DNA of 64,000 bases from the NCBI RefSeq assembly GCF_002113375.1, contig NZ_NEHO01000006.1, positions 124,001-188,000 on the forward strand. Direction: 5' to 3'. The notes beneath the pieces were generated by a model. The model had not been told where the DNA came from. It did not search any database and saw only the letters and a program-made list of their open reading frames with translations. Position 1 is the stretch's first letter. Every line of letters begins with the position of its first letter. The stretch comes from Pseudomonas sp. R37(2017) (GTDB lineage Bacteria > Pseudomonadota > Gammaproteobacteria > Pseudomonadales > Pseudomonadaceae). The position numbers and the translations under genes were made by a program. Below, in pieces: positions 1 to 8,300 of this stretch.

Positions 1-351
1 TACGGCCCGGAATTGCGAATCGGCGAACTGCCGCAGCATCTGGCCGGTACCAGCCGCATCCTGCGCGACGGCGAAGTGTTGTGGCAGAACGAGTTCCTCA
101 GTGGCGAGGCGAACATGTGCCACAGCCTCGCCAACCTGGAGTTCCATCATTTCAAGTACAGCCAGTTCCTGCGCCCGGGGGATGTGCACATCCACTTTTT
201 CGGTACCGCGACCCTGTCCTTCGCCGATGGCATTCGCACCCAACCGGGGGATGTGTTCGAGATCACCCAGGCCGAATTCGGCGCGCCATTGATCAACGGC
301 ATCGCACCGGTCGCAGCGTCTTTCCAACCCGGCAGCGTCGGCACACTGTGA
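1..351 (+). CDS. Fumarylacetoacetate hydrolase family protein, AraD1/GguC-like (3' end only)
   Basis: The frame is open from the first base to TGA at 349-351, so only the last 116 residues of a gene starting outside the window are present. The fragment contains the HHFKYSQFLRPGDVHIHFFG stretch and a glycine-rich GDVFEI segment typical of the C-terminal half of FAH-fold sugar-acid enzymes, closest in feel to the AraD1/GguC group, which acts on 2-keto-3-deoxy sugar acids such as 2-keto-3-deoxy-L-arabinonate. The next gene, 10 bp downstream on the same strand, is an NADP-type aldehyde dehydrogenase of the kind that oxidises alpha-ketoglutaric semialdehyde, the product of such a dehydratase; the pairing supports a pentonate or hexarate catabolic operon. 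The exact substrate cannot be read from this fragment. Confidence 0.7.
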   Translation, partial: YGPELRIGELPQHLAGTSRILRDGEVLWQNEFLSGEANMCHSLANLEFHHFKYSQFLRPGDVHIHFFGTATLSFADGIRTQPGDVFEITQAEFGAPLINGIAPVAASFQPGSVGTL

Positions 352-361
352 GGCATTACCC

Positions 362-1942
362 ATGATCCGGATTCTTGGTCACAACTATATCGGCGGCCAG
401 CGCAGCGCCGCTGGCAGCGTCAAGTTGCAGAGTGTCGATGCGACGTCGGGCGAGGCCTTGCCCCACGATTTTTCCCAGGCGACAGTGCAGGAAGTCGATG
501 CGGCGGCCAGCGCGGCAGCGGCCGCTTATCCGACCTATCGCAACCTGAGCGCAGAGCGGCGGGCGCAGTTTCTCGATGCCATTGCCGATGAGCTGGATGC
601 CCTCGGTGATGATTTTGTCGCTGTGGTCTGCCGCGAAACGGCGTTGCCCGCAGGGCGGATTCAAGGCGAGCGTGGACGTACCAGCGGGCAGATGCGCCTG
701 TTTGCCCACGTGTTGCGGCGTGGTGATTTCTACGGCGCGCGAATCGACCGGGCATTGCCTGAGCGTCAGCCGTTACCGCGCCCGGATTTGCGTCAGTACC
801 GCATCGGCCTGGGACCTGTGGCGGTGTTTGGCGCCAGCAACTTCCCGTTGGCGTTCTCCACGGCCGGCGGCGACACCGCGTCGGCGCTCGCCGCCGGGTG
901 CCCGGTGGTGTTCAAGGCCCACAGCGGACACATGGCCACGGCCGAGCAAGTGGCCGATGCAATCATTCGCGCAGCCGAAAAAACCGCGATGCCGGCCGGT
1001 GTATTCAACATGATCTATGGTGGTGGCGTCGGCGCAGCACTGGTCAAGCATCCGGCCATTCAGGCCGTGGGTTTCACCGGTTCGCTCAAGGGCGGTCGAG
1101 CCTTGTGCGACATGGCCGCGGCCCGTGCGCAGCCGATACCGGTGTTCGCCGAGATGTCGAGCATCAACCCGGTGATCGTCTTGCCGCAGGCGTTGCAGGT
1201 GCGGGCCGAGACGGTCGCTCGGGATTTGACGGCGTCGGTGGTACAGGGCTGCGGACAGTTCTGCACCAATCCCGGTTTGGTCATCGGCATTCGCTCGCCG
1301 TCATTCAGCGCCTTTGTACAGCAAGTGGCCGGGTTGATGGCAGATCAGCCGGCGCAAACCATGCTCAACGCCGGCACCTTGAGCAGTTATGGCCAGGGTT
1401 TGCAAAAGCTCCTCGCGCATCCGGGCATCAAGCACCTGGCCGGGAATGCGCAGCAGGGCAATCAGGCACAGCCGCAGCTGTTCAAGGCCGAGGCGGGCTT
1501 GTTGATCGACGGCGATGAGGTGCTGCAAGAGGAGGTGTTCGGTCCGGCCACGGTGGTGATTGAAGTGGATGACCATGCACAGCTCACGGCCGCCTTGAGC
1601 GGCCTGCGCGGCCAGTTGACCGCCACCCTCGTTGGCGAGCCGGAGGACTTCGAGCAGTTCGCCGGGCTGACGGCGTTGCTGGAACAGAAGGTCGGGCGGA
1701 TCCTGCTCAATGGCTATCCGACTGGCGTGGAGGTCTGCGATTCGATGGTCCATGGCGGGCCTTACCCGGCAACGTCCGATGCGCGCGGTACCTCGGTCGG
1801 CACCCTGGCCATCGACCGCTTCCTGCGCCCGGTGTGTTTCCAGAACTACCCCGACAGTCTGTTGCCGGACGCACTGAAAAACGCCAACCCGCTGCGCATC
1901 CAGCGCCTGGTGGACGGCAAGCCGTCGCGCGACGCGCTCTAA
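362..1942 (+). CDS. Aldehyde dehydrogenase (NADP+), alpha-ketoglutaric semialdehyde dehydrogenase type
   Basis: A 526-residue ALDH-superfamily enzyme. The catalytic cysteine is Cys301 in the FCTNPG motif and the general-base glutamate is Glu264 in FAEMSS; FCTNPG (rather than the more usual GQxC) together with the length is typical of the NADP-linked branch that converts 2,5-dioxopentanoate (alpha-ketoglutaric semialdehyde) to 2-oxoglutarate. The cofactor region with the GASNFPLAFS and GGGVG segments is also visible. It starts 10 bp after the upstream FAH-type gene and the two are probably one transcript at the end of a sugar-acid catabolic operon, finishing before a REP pair. Substrate is inferred from family and neighbour. 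Start is ATG at 362; no better in-frame start is seen. Confidence 0.88.
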   Translation: MIRILGHNYIGGQRSAAGSVKLQSVDATSGEALPHDFSQATVQEVDAAASAAAAAYPTYRNLSAERRAQFLDAIADELDALGDDFVAVVCRETALPAGRIQGERGRTSGQMRLFAHVLRRGDFYGARIDRALPERQPLPRPDLRQYRIGLGPVAVFGASNFPLAFSTAGGDTASALAAGCPVVFKAHSGHMATAEQVADAIIRAAEKTAMPAGVFNMIYGGGVGAALVKHPAIQAVGFTGSLKGGRALCDMAAARAQPIPVFAEMSSINPVIVLPQALQVRAETVARDLTASVVQGCGQFCTNPGLVIGIRSPSFSAFVQQVAGLMADQPAQTMLNAGTLSSYGQGLQKLLAHPGIKHLAGNAQQGNQAQPQLFKAEAGLLIDGDEVLQEEVFGPATVVIEVDDHAQLTAALSGLRGQLTATLVGEPEDFEQFAGLTALLEQKVGRILLNGYPTGVEVCDSMVHGGPYPATSDARGTSVGTLAIDRFLRPVCFQNYPDSLLPDALKNANPLRIQRLVDGKPSRDAL

Positions 1943-1959
1943 CCGCGACCCACACACAC

Positions 1960-2061
1960 TGTAGGAGCGAGCATGCTCGCGATGGTCGTCAACGATAACG
2001 CCGGGCATCTGATTCCCCGCGGCGCTCTTGCGCCCATCGCGAGCTTGCTCGCTCCTACAGG
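1960..2061. repeat. BIME: two inverted REP units, copy A of a three-copy element
   Basis: Two inverted arms (about 1960-1985 and 2035-2061), each reading TGTAGGAGCGAGCATGCTCG or its near complement, flank a 50-bp spacer. Read on the minus strand the spacer resembles those of the elements at 4681 and 58606 (shared CCGCGGGGAATCAG and GCGTTATCGTTGACGACC), so it is the same unit in opposite orientation. It follows the aldehyde dehydrogenase stop codon. Confidence 0.85.
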
Positions 2062-2123
2062 AATCGGGGGAGTGAGGCGCATTGAGCTATCATTGGGTTT
2101 TCCCCATTCAAAGATTGACTGCC

Positions 2124-2420
2124 ATGACTGCTGTAAGCGATACCTTGCTCCACGCCCTCGAACATTGCGGAATGGTGGAAATCGACGGACTGCATGCCTT
2201 CGAATTCGCCCTCGATGTCGACGACAACCTGCATATCGAGTGCATGGACGGCCGAGCGGCCAAACACTGGGAGTTCACCCCGGCACAGGTCGACGCCGCA
2301 ACCTACGATGTCACTCTGCAAAGCTGGTTGATCACCGGTGACTCGGGCGAACACCGTTTGGTGTGCCTGGGCGATGTCATCAGCGGTGACAACGAAGACG
2401 ACGACCAGGACGATGCGTAA
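2124..2420 (+). CDS. Small acidic conserved protein (possibly DUF5629)
   Basis: A 98-residue protein, strongly acidic, ending in the run DNEDDDQDDA. The upstream ATG-like codon at 2082 would add 14 residues with no clear ribosome site; the ATG at 2124 gives the N-terminus MTAVSDTLLHALEHCGMVEI and is preferred. No membrane segment, signal peptide or catalytic motif is visible. It looks like the small single-domain Pseudomonas proteins filed as DUF5629, but that assignment is from memory of the family and tentative. Its stop overlaps the start of the downstream lactonase gene by 8 bp, so the two are probably translationally coupled. Function unknown. Confidence 0.75.
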   Translation: MTAVSDTLLHALEHCGMVEIDGLHAFEFALDVDDNLHIECMDGRAAKHWEFTPAQVDAATYDVTLQSWLITGDSGEHRLVCLGDVISGDNEDDDQDDA

Positions 2421-3582
2421 CCTCTGGCCCCTGTTGATCGCCGGCAGCATCGGTGCGATGGGGATTCAGGCGGCAGCCGCCGAAGACTGGCAATTGCTCG
2501 TCGGTTCCTACACCGCCGGGCAAAGCCAGGGCATCTATCGCCTGATTTTCGACAGCTCCACCGGGCAGATCGGTCCCAAGCCGCTGCAAGTGATCAAAAG
2601 CGAAAATCCGTCCTGGCTGACCCTGTCACAAGATCAGCGACACCTGTTCGTGGTCAACGAGAACGGCCCGGGCCAGACTGATCCGGTCGGGCGGGTCAGC
2701 AGTTACGCCATCGATCCCAAGACCCATGCGTTGAGCCTGATCAGCCAGGTGCAAAGCCTGGGCAACGAGCCGACCCATTCCAGTCTCAGCGTCGATGGCA
2801 GCCATTTGTTCGTCAGCAATTACTCGGTGGCCGAAGACCCCGGTGGCACCCTGGCCGTGTTGCCGGTGAGCGCCGATGGCACATTGAAACCGGTGGTGCA
2901 GATGAGCAGTCATCCGGCCAGTTGGGTCAATGCCGAACGGCAGATGTCGGCGCATGTGCATTCGACGGTCCCTTCACCGGACGGCAAGTTCGTGTTCTCC
3001 AATGACCTGGGCGCCGACAAGGTGTTTGCCTACCGCTTCGACCCCAAGGCCAACCCGGAACTGCCGTTGACCGCGTCCACCCCTGCATTCGTGCAGTTGC
3101 CACCCGGCAGCGGGCCGCGCCACCTGCTGTTCAGCGCCGATGGCAAACATGCCTGGCTGACCATGGAAATGAGCGCGCAAGTAGCGGTGTTCGATTACCA
3201 CGATGGTCAACTCGTGCAAACGCAGATGGTCGATCTGGCTGCCGGGCAACCCGTCTCAGACAAGGCAGCGGCGGCTTTGCATGCCTCGGCTGATGGCAAA
3301 TTCCTCTACGTCAGCAACCGCGGTACGGCCAATCAACTGTTGGTGTTTGCCATCGATCCGGCGACGGGCCACCTCAGTGAACTGCAACGTCGGGCCGTGG
3401 AGGGTGATCACCCACGGGAATTCAGCCTCGATCCGAGCGGCAAATTCCTGTTGATCGCCAACCAGAAGAGCAACCAGATTGTCGTCGTCGAACGTGACGC
3501 CAGGACCGGTCTGCTGGGCAAGACTGTGCAAAAACTGCCGATGGACGCCCCGAGCGACCTCAGGTTTTTGCTGCGTCAATAA
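2413..3582 (+). CDS. Secreted lactonase, seven-bladed beta-propeller (6-phosphogluconolactonase-like, PF10282 type)
   Basis: A 389-residue protein with an N-terminal signal peptide (MRNLWPLLIAGSIGAMGIQA, cleavage expected after the AAA stretch near residue 23). The mature part shows the repeated propeller features of the YkgB/Pgl lactonase family: LLVGSYTAG near the start, repeated LFVSN/LYVSNRG strands, GSGPRHL, and GDHPREFSLDPSGKFLLIAN near the end. Cytosolic Pgl proteins hydrolyse 6-phosphogluconolactone; the signal peptide suggests this paralogue acts on another sugar lactone or related ester in the periplasm. The ATG at 2413 lies inside the preceding gene; a longer frame back to 2338 would only read through that gene. 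Substrate unknown. Confidence 0.85.
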   Translation: MRNLWPLLIAGSIGAMGIQAAAAEDWQLLVGSYTAGQSQGIYRLIFDSSTGQIGPKPLQVIKSENPSWLTLSQDQRHLFVVNENGPGQTDPVGRVSSYAIDPKTHALSLISQVQSLGNEPTHSSLSVDGSHLFVSNYSVAEDPGGTLAVLPVSADGTLKPVVQMSSHPASWVNAERQMSAHVHSTVPSPDGKFVFSNDLGADKVFAYRFDPKANPELPLTASTPAFVQLPPGSGPRHLLFSADGKHAWLTMEMSAQVAVFDYHDGQLVQTQMVDLAAGQPVSDKAAAALHASADGKFLYVSNRGTANQLLVFAIDPATGHLSELQRRAVEGDHPREFSLDPSGKFLLIANQKSNQIVVVERDARTGLLGKTVQKLPMDAPSDLRFLLRQ

Positions 3583-3586
3583 GCCA

Positions 3587-3618
3587 CAGGCCCCGGTTCA
3601 TGGGGCCTGCCTGCTTTT
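3587..3618 (+). terminator. Rho-independent terminator after the lactonase gene
   Basis: A hairpin with arms CAGGCCCC (3587-3594) and GGGGCCTG (3602-3609) lies five bases after the stop codon and is followed by a short T-rich stretch (CTTTTAT). The 7-base loop and GC-rich stem fit an intrinsic terminator; the T run is short and interrupted. Confidence 0.6.
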
Positions 3619-3737
3619 ATCAATGACGCTGATATCTGGTACTGCTACAAAGCATTTCAAGGCGTGAACCCTCGAGGGTTAAGTTTGCTTCACGGCCCCA
3701 CCGGGCAAGTAAGCCAACTGACTTCGAGGAACACCCC

Positions 3738-3917
3738 ATGAATTTCAATCTCTTCTCCGTAATCGCCGCTTCCGCCATCTCGGCTTCCGTTGCCCTGCCT
3801 GCCAGCGCCAACGTTGAAATCAGCGACAAGAAATCCCACACCCAGAGCTACACCCAGAAATACCTGCAACAGAGCGCCAACTTCTACGCTGCGCTGGATC
3901 ACAAAACCCAAGCCTGA
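3738..3917 (+). CDS. Small secreted protein of unknown function (59 aa)
   Basis: A short frame starting with ATG at 3738 after an AGGA ribosome site (around 3727-3730). The product begins with a clear signal peptide (NLFSVIAASAISASVALPAS followed by ANVEIS; cleavage likely after residue 24 or 25), leaving a mature peptide of about 34 residues rich in Gln, Ser, Lys and Tyr (SHTQSYTQKYLQQSANFYAA). There is no cysteine. Signal peptide, ribosome site and sensible composition argue for a real gene. It stands alone between a terminator and a long inverted repeat. I do not recognise the family. Confidence 0.65.
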   Translation: MNFNLFSVIAASAISASVALPASANVEISDKKSHTQSYTQKYLQQSANFYAALDHKTQA

Positions 3918-3933
3918 GCGTTCAGCCCTGCCT

Positions 3934-4023
3934 TTATGCAGGAGCGAAGTCACTGATGATCGAAGACCCCGGTAGTGAAAACCGAGTGTCGAAAACGATC
4001 AGAGTGATGTCGCTCCTGCATAA
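3934..4023. repeat. Long imperfect inverted repeat (hairpin)
   Basis: The arms TTATGCAGGAGCGAAGTCACT (3934-3954) and the near complement ending TGTCGCTCCTGCATAA (4023) can pair over about 25 bp with a mismatch, around a 40-bp centre that itself contains GTCGAAAACGATC. It follows the small secreted gene and resembles, but is not identical to, the other REP pairs here; it may act as a terminator or mRNA stabiliser. Confidence 0.7.
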
Positions 4024-4201
4024 CGCATTTTTGACAGTATCAATTTACTTTCAACGTTGTGCTTGATGAGTTTTATTGAAGGCTGAAATAGCCTGGCTTA
4101 ATGATCAACGAAGCTGATAGTCACTATGGAAAACGCTGAGTGGTTACCCAGGCTTTTTTGATCGATTCTGTGGGCATTGAAACATGCCTGTGGAGAGCAT
4201 C

Positions 4202-4414
4202 ATGGCCAGCACTATTCTCACTTCTGCCAAACATGGCGCTTATGTAGCGATCGGTCTTTACCTTGCCATGGTGCTGTTGGTCAGCCTTTCGGCCCAGTCG
4301 CAATCCACCTTCGAAGCACCGATCCAGGTCGCCCATCCCGGTATCCAGTTTGAACACCGTGCCAATCAGGCGCTGGCAGATCAGGCTGACTTCGCGGGAG
4401 TCGACGGAGCATGA
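4202..4414 (+). CDS. Small single-pass membrane protein (70 aa), unknown
   Basis: ATG at 4202 is preceded by GGAGAG at good spacing; an ATG at 4184 would add MPVESI and lacks a comparable site. The product has one hydrophobic segment (about residues 10-30, GAYVAIGLYLAMVLLVSLSA) and a polar tail of 40 residues. The first segment may be a signal peptide or an anchor. Its stop overlaps the next small gene's start by 4 bp (ATGA at 4411), implying coupled translation and a functional pair. No family is recognised. Confidence 0.6.
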   Translation: MASTILTSAKHGAYVAIGLYLAMVLLVSLSAQSQSTFEAPIQVAHPGIQFEHRANQALADQADFAGVDGA

Positions 4415-4668
4415 ACCGTTGCAAACTGTTGGTCATCGCCTTCCTTGCATTCATCACCAACGGATTTTCCATACTGGGGATCGGGCAAGGTTCGATAGGT
4501 GGAGTGGCGCGGGCGATGGAGGCCAATCACAACATCGCGCGCAACATCGAGACAGCCAAGGCCATGGGGATGCTGGCCGGCAATCCGCCGAGCAAATCCG
4601 ATAGCGGATTTCTCGGCCCATTCACCGTTGATTGCTCGGCGATCGGGATGTGTGAAGTGTTGATGTGA
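4411..4668 (+). CDS. Small exported or membrane protein (85 aa), unknown
   Basis: The start ATG overlaps the stop of the preceding small gene (ATGA). The N-terminus MNRCKLLVIAFLAFITNGFS is a plausible signal peptide or membrane anchor, followed by glycine-rich GIGQGSIGGVARAM and a soluble tail containing two cysteines near the C-terminus (VDCSAIGMC). The cysteines suggest a possible disulfide in an oxidising compartment. It ends just before a REP pair. The two small genes form a bicistron with no recognised relatives. Confidence 0.6.
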   Translation: MNRCKLLVIAFLAFITNGFSILGIGQGSIGGVARAMEANHNIARNIETAKAMGMLAGNPPSKSDSGFLGPFTVDCSAIGMCEVLM

Positions 4669-4680
4669 AATACACAACCC

Positions 4681-4782
4681 CTGTAGGAGCGAGCATGCTC
4701 GCGATGGCGGCCCAGACACCGCGGGGAATCAGACTGCCCGCGTTATCGTTGACGACCATCGCGAGCATGCTCGCTCCTACAG
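4681..4782. repeat. BIME: two inverted REP units, copy B of a three-copy element
   Basis: Arms CTGTAGGAGCGAGCATGCTC (from 4681) and GAGCATGCTCGCTCCTACAG (to 4782) flank a spacer containing CCGCGGGGAATCAG and GCGTTATCGTTGACGACC. The spacer is shared with the elements at 58606 and, inverted, at 1960. It lies between a plus-strand gene and the convergent glutathione transferase gene. Confidence 0.88.
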
Positions 4783-4795
4783 GAAGCGGATGCGG

Positions 4796-5392
4796 TTACT
4801 TCTTCATGATTGATGTGAACAGGTCCGACTCCAAAAGCCGCTGTAGCCACACCTGCAAGCGCAGATAAGGCGTCTGCGCGAACCATTCGCGGTCGACGTG
4901 GGCGAACTGGCGCACGAAGGGCAGCAACGCCACATCGGCCAGGCTTGGATGATCGGCCAGCAAATAGTCGCGTCCCTCCAGCAACTCATCCAGTCTTTGC
5001 AGAATCACTTCGCCTTCACCGCGATACACCTCCATCGGCTGCTCGGGGTAACGCTCGGCGTACTTGTAGCGATTCAAGTGCACCTTGAACACCTGATCAT
5101 TCTGCTCGATCAGCGGGGCGATGTGCGCTGCTGCGTCAGGGTCATCCTTGAGCAGCCAGTCCTGGGGATCGTTCTGCGCCAGGGCCCAACGCATGATTTC
5201 CAGGCTTTCATCGATCACCTGGCCGTCGACGCTCAGCACCGGCACGGTGCCCTTGCTCGACAGCGCCAGCATCTCGGCGGGCTTGGCCTTGAGGCTGACT
5301 TCAACGATGTCCACGGCGACGCCCGCGTAGCGCAAGGCCATGCGTGCGCGCATGGCGTAGGGGCAGCGGCGGAAGGAATACAACGTGTTCAT
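4796..5392 (-). CDS. Glutathione S-transferase family protein (YibF/Grx2-like)
   Basis: A 198-residue protein beginning MNTLYSFRRCPYAMRARMAL: a thioredoxin-like N-terminal domain with Cys10 in CPYAMRAR, followed by GTVPVL (cis-proline of the glutathione site) and DESLEIMRWAL (glutathione gamma-glutamyl contacts DES). The rest is the all-helical GST domain with the ASLADVALLPF-type N-capping segment (here PSLADVALLPFV). It probably binds glutathione for conjugation or disulfide exchange in the cytosol. Its start overlaps the stop of sbcC by 4 bp, so it is likely translated from the sbcDC transcript, an arrangement that would link nuclease and thiol chemistry only by expression. Confidence 0.85.
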   Translation of the reverse strand: MNTLYSFRRCPYAMRARMALRYAGVAVDIVEVSLKAKPAEMLALSSKGTVPVLSVDGQVIDESLEIMRWALAQNDPQDWLLKDDPDAAAHIAPLIEQNDQVFKVHLNRYKYAERYPEQPMEVYRGEGEVILQRLDELLEGRDYLLADHPSLADVALLPFVRQFAHVDREWFAQTPYLRLQVWLQRLLESDLFTSIMKK

Positions 5393-8300
5393 TTCACCTC
5401 CAGGGTGCTCAGGCCATTGCCCTGGCGGCGGACCTGGATCTGCACCGGAATCCGTTCATGCATTTCCTGTACGTGGGAAATCACCGCGACCTTGCGGCCC
5501 TGGGCCTGCAGGCCGTCGAGGGCGTCCATGGCCAGTTGCAGGGATTGCGGATCGAGGCTGCCGAAGCCTTCGTCGATGAACAGCGACTCGATTTTCAGCG
5601 TGCTCGACGCCATCGACGCCAGGCCCAGAGCCAACGCCAGCGAGACCAGGAAGGTTTCGCCACCGGACAGCGAATGCACCGAACGCAGTTCGTCGCCCAT
5701 TTCGGTGTCCATCACCAGCAACCCGAGCATGCTGCCGCCGCGCTTGAGGCGATAGCGGCGCACCAGTTGACGCAATTGCACGTTGGCGTGGTGCACCAGC
5801 AGGTCGAGGTTGTAGGCCTGGGCGATCTTGCGGAAAGTGTCGCCGGTGGCGGAGCCGATCAATGCATTCAAGCGTGCCCAGCGTTGATACTCGTTGTAAG
5901 CAGCGGCAATCTGCTGCGCCAGGGCCTGGTTGGCGTTCTGCCGGCGCTGGTCCTCGGCCTGTTCGGCGCGCAGTTCGGCGCAGTGTTGCTCGCTGGTGGC
6001 GGCGAGGTTTTGCAGGTCGACCAGCGCCGTGGCCAACTGCTCGGCATCAAGGTGGCCGTTGTGTTGAGCCTGATGATTGAGCAGGTGTTTGTTGCGCTCC
6101 TGCACCAGTACGTTGGCCTGTTCGATGGCTTTCTCGCTGTGCTGCAAGCGTTGGCGCAGCTCGCTGACCTGGGCATCGTCGACACGCAGCAGATCTTCGA
6201 GGCCGCCGTCATCCAGTTCGGGATGACGGGCACGCCAGTCGCCGATCTTGCCGGCGAGTTCGCGTTCTTCGCTTTGCATTGCGTCCAGGCGCTCCTGCTG
6301 CGCCTTGAGTTCGGTGGCGAGTTGCACTGACTGCGTGAGGACGCTTTGCAACGTCTGTGCGGTGCTGGCTTCGGCGCTGCGCGCCTGTTCCACAGCCTGT
6401 TCCAGTTGTTGCTGCCAATGCTCGGCGCTGCTGTGTTCGCCGAGTAATTGCCCGAGCGTTTGCTGGCAAGTCTGTTGCTGCTCGGCCAATTCGGTGAACC
6501 GCTGTTCAGCGGCCTGCAATTGCTGCGCGCGGCTTTGTTGGCGATCCTGCTCTATTTGCAGGTTTTGCTGGCGCTGTTGCTGCTCGGCCAGTTCTTCCTT
6601 TTGTTGTTCGACTTGCGTCAGGCGCTCGGCGATCTGCCGGTCGAGCTGCATGAAGGTCGCGGCCGGTTCGACGCGCAGCGCTTGCAGGGTCTCGGCCGGC
6701 AGCAGATTGGCGAATGCATTGAGCTCATCGTCCAGGCGCTGGCGGTCGTTACCCAACTCGCGCTGTTGCTCGCTCAGGTGCTGGGCCGCCTGCTGGTACG
6801 CGGTTTCGGCCTGACGCAGTTGCTGGGTCAGGCGCGCGGCATCCTGTTGCAGGGTGAGCAGGGCGTTCTGCCGTTGCTCGTCCTGGCTGATGCTCTGGTT
6901 GAGCTGACTGTTTTGCTGGTTGAGCCAGGCGTCGCGTTTGTCGGCGTCCTGATTCAGCAGTTGGGTAGCCAGCGGATGAGCGTCCAGGCTTGGGGCGAGG
7001 GCTTGCTGGCGGGTCGCCAGTTGCTCCTGCTGTTGCAGCAGTTCCTTTTGCTGGGCGATCAGACCGCCGACTTCGGCACGCAGGTCGGTGAGTTTTTCCT
7101 TGAGCAGGTCGACGGCTTTCTGCGCGTTGGCCTGTTCGCTTTCATCAAAACGGCCGAGGCTTTGCAGCAGTGCCTCCGGCTGATGATAGGGATGCTCGTT
7201 GCTTCCACAGACCGGGCATGGTTGATCGTCCTGCAACTGCGCGCGCAGCTCTTCGACACTGGCACTGCGCGCCAGACGCTGGCGCTCCAGCAGTTCGCGA
7301 GTGACGTTGAGGGTCTGTTCGGCAAGGCTCAGATCAGCCTTGGCCTTGACCCCGTCCTGGGTCAGGCGCTCACGCTCCTGCTGCGCGGTGAGCTGGCGCT
7401 GTTGCAGCTCGGCGCCGCGCTGGTCCAGTTCCTGCCGGCTGGCCCACAAGCGCGTCAGGTCTTCGACGGCGCGCAGTTGTTTACGGTTGTCCTGCAACAG
7501 ACTGCCGAGGATGCCGATCTGCTCGGCGACGGCATCCGGTTCGGCGCTGGCTTCCTTGAACAGCACCTCCAGTTGCTGCTTCTGCGCGCCGAGGGTTTGT
7601 TCGGCGCTGGCGGCGTTTTGCTCGAGGCTGGCCAGTTCGGCCTGGCCCTGATTCAGGCGGTTGCCAATCAACATCAACTGTTGCAGGCGATCACGGTAGG
7701 CATTCCAGGCATCGCTCAAGGGTGCCAGATGAGTACTTTGCTCCAGCTCGGTGGCGATGCGTTGCAGATTCCCGGCGCCACGGGCCTGCTGGTCGAGCAA
7801 GGTTTGAATCGTGTTCTGGCCCTGGGTGCAGGCCTGCTGCGCCTGTTGCCTGGTTTCGGCACTGAGGGCGGCATCCTTGGCCAGACGGGCGAGGGTGCTT
7901 TGCGCTTCGAAGGCCTGACGCAGCAACGGCGTGCTGTCGGCTTGGCGCTGTTGGGTTTCACTCAGCGCGATCCGGGCGGCATTGAGTTGTTGCTCAAGCC
8001 GGGCTTGACGCTCACCGAGTTCGCCCTGTTGCTGCGTATGCAGGGCAATGTGCGCCGCCAAGGGTGCCAGCAGCCCATCGACCTCGGCTTTACGCTCGAA
8101 CTGATGGCGTTGCGGGGCCAGTTGTTCCAGGCGGCTGAACTTCAAACGCTCGCTGGCGAGGGCTTGCCAATGGGTCTGGGCCGATTGCTGTTGCTCGGTC
8201 GCGGCCAGATGCTCGTCCTGCAATCGATGCAGGTCCTTGAGCCAGGTGTCCTGCCGCTCAAGCTGCTTGAGTTGCGCCTGTTGGGTCTTGAGTTGCTGCT

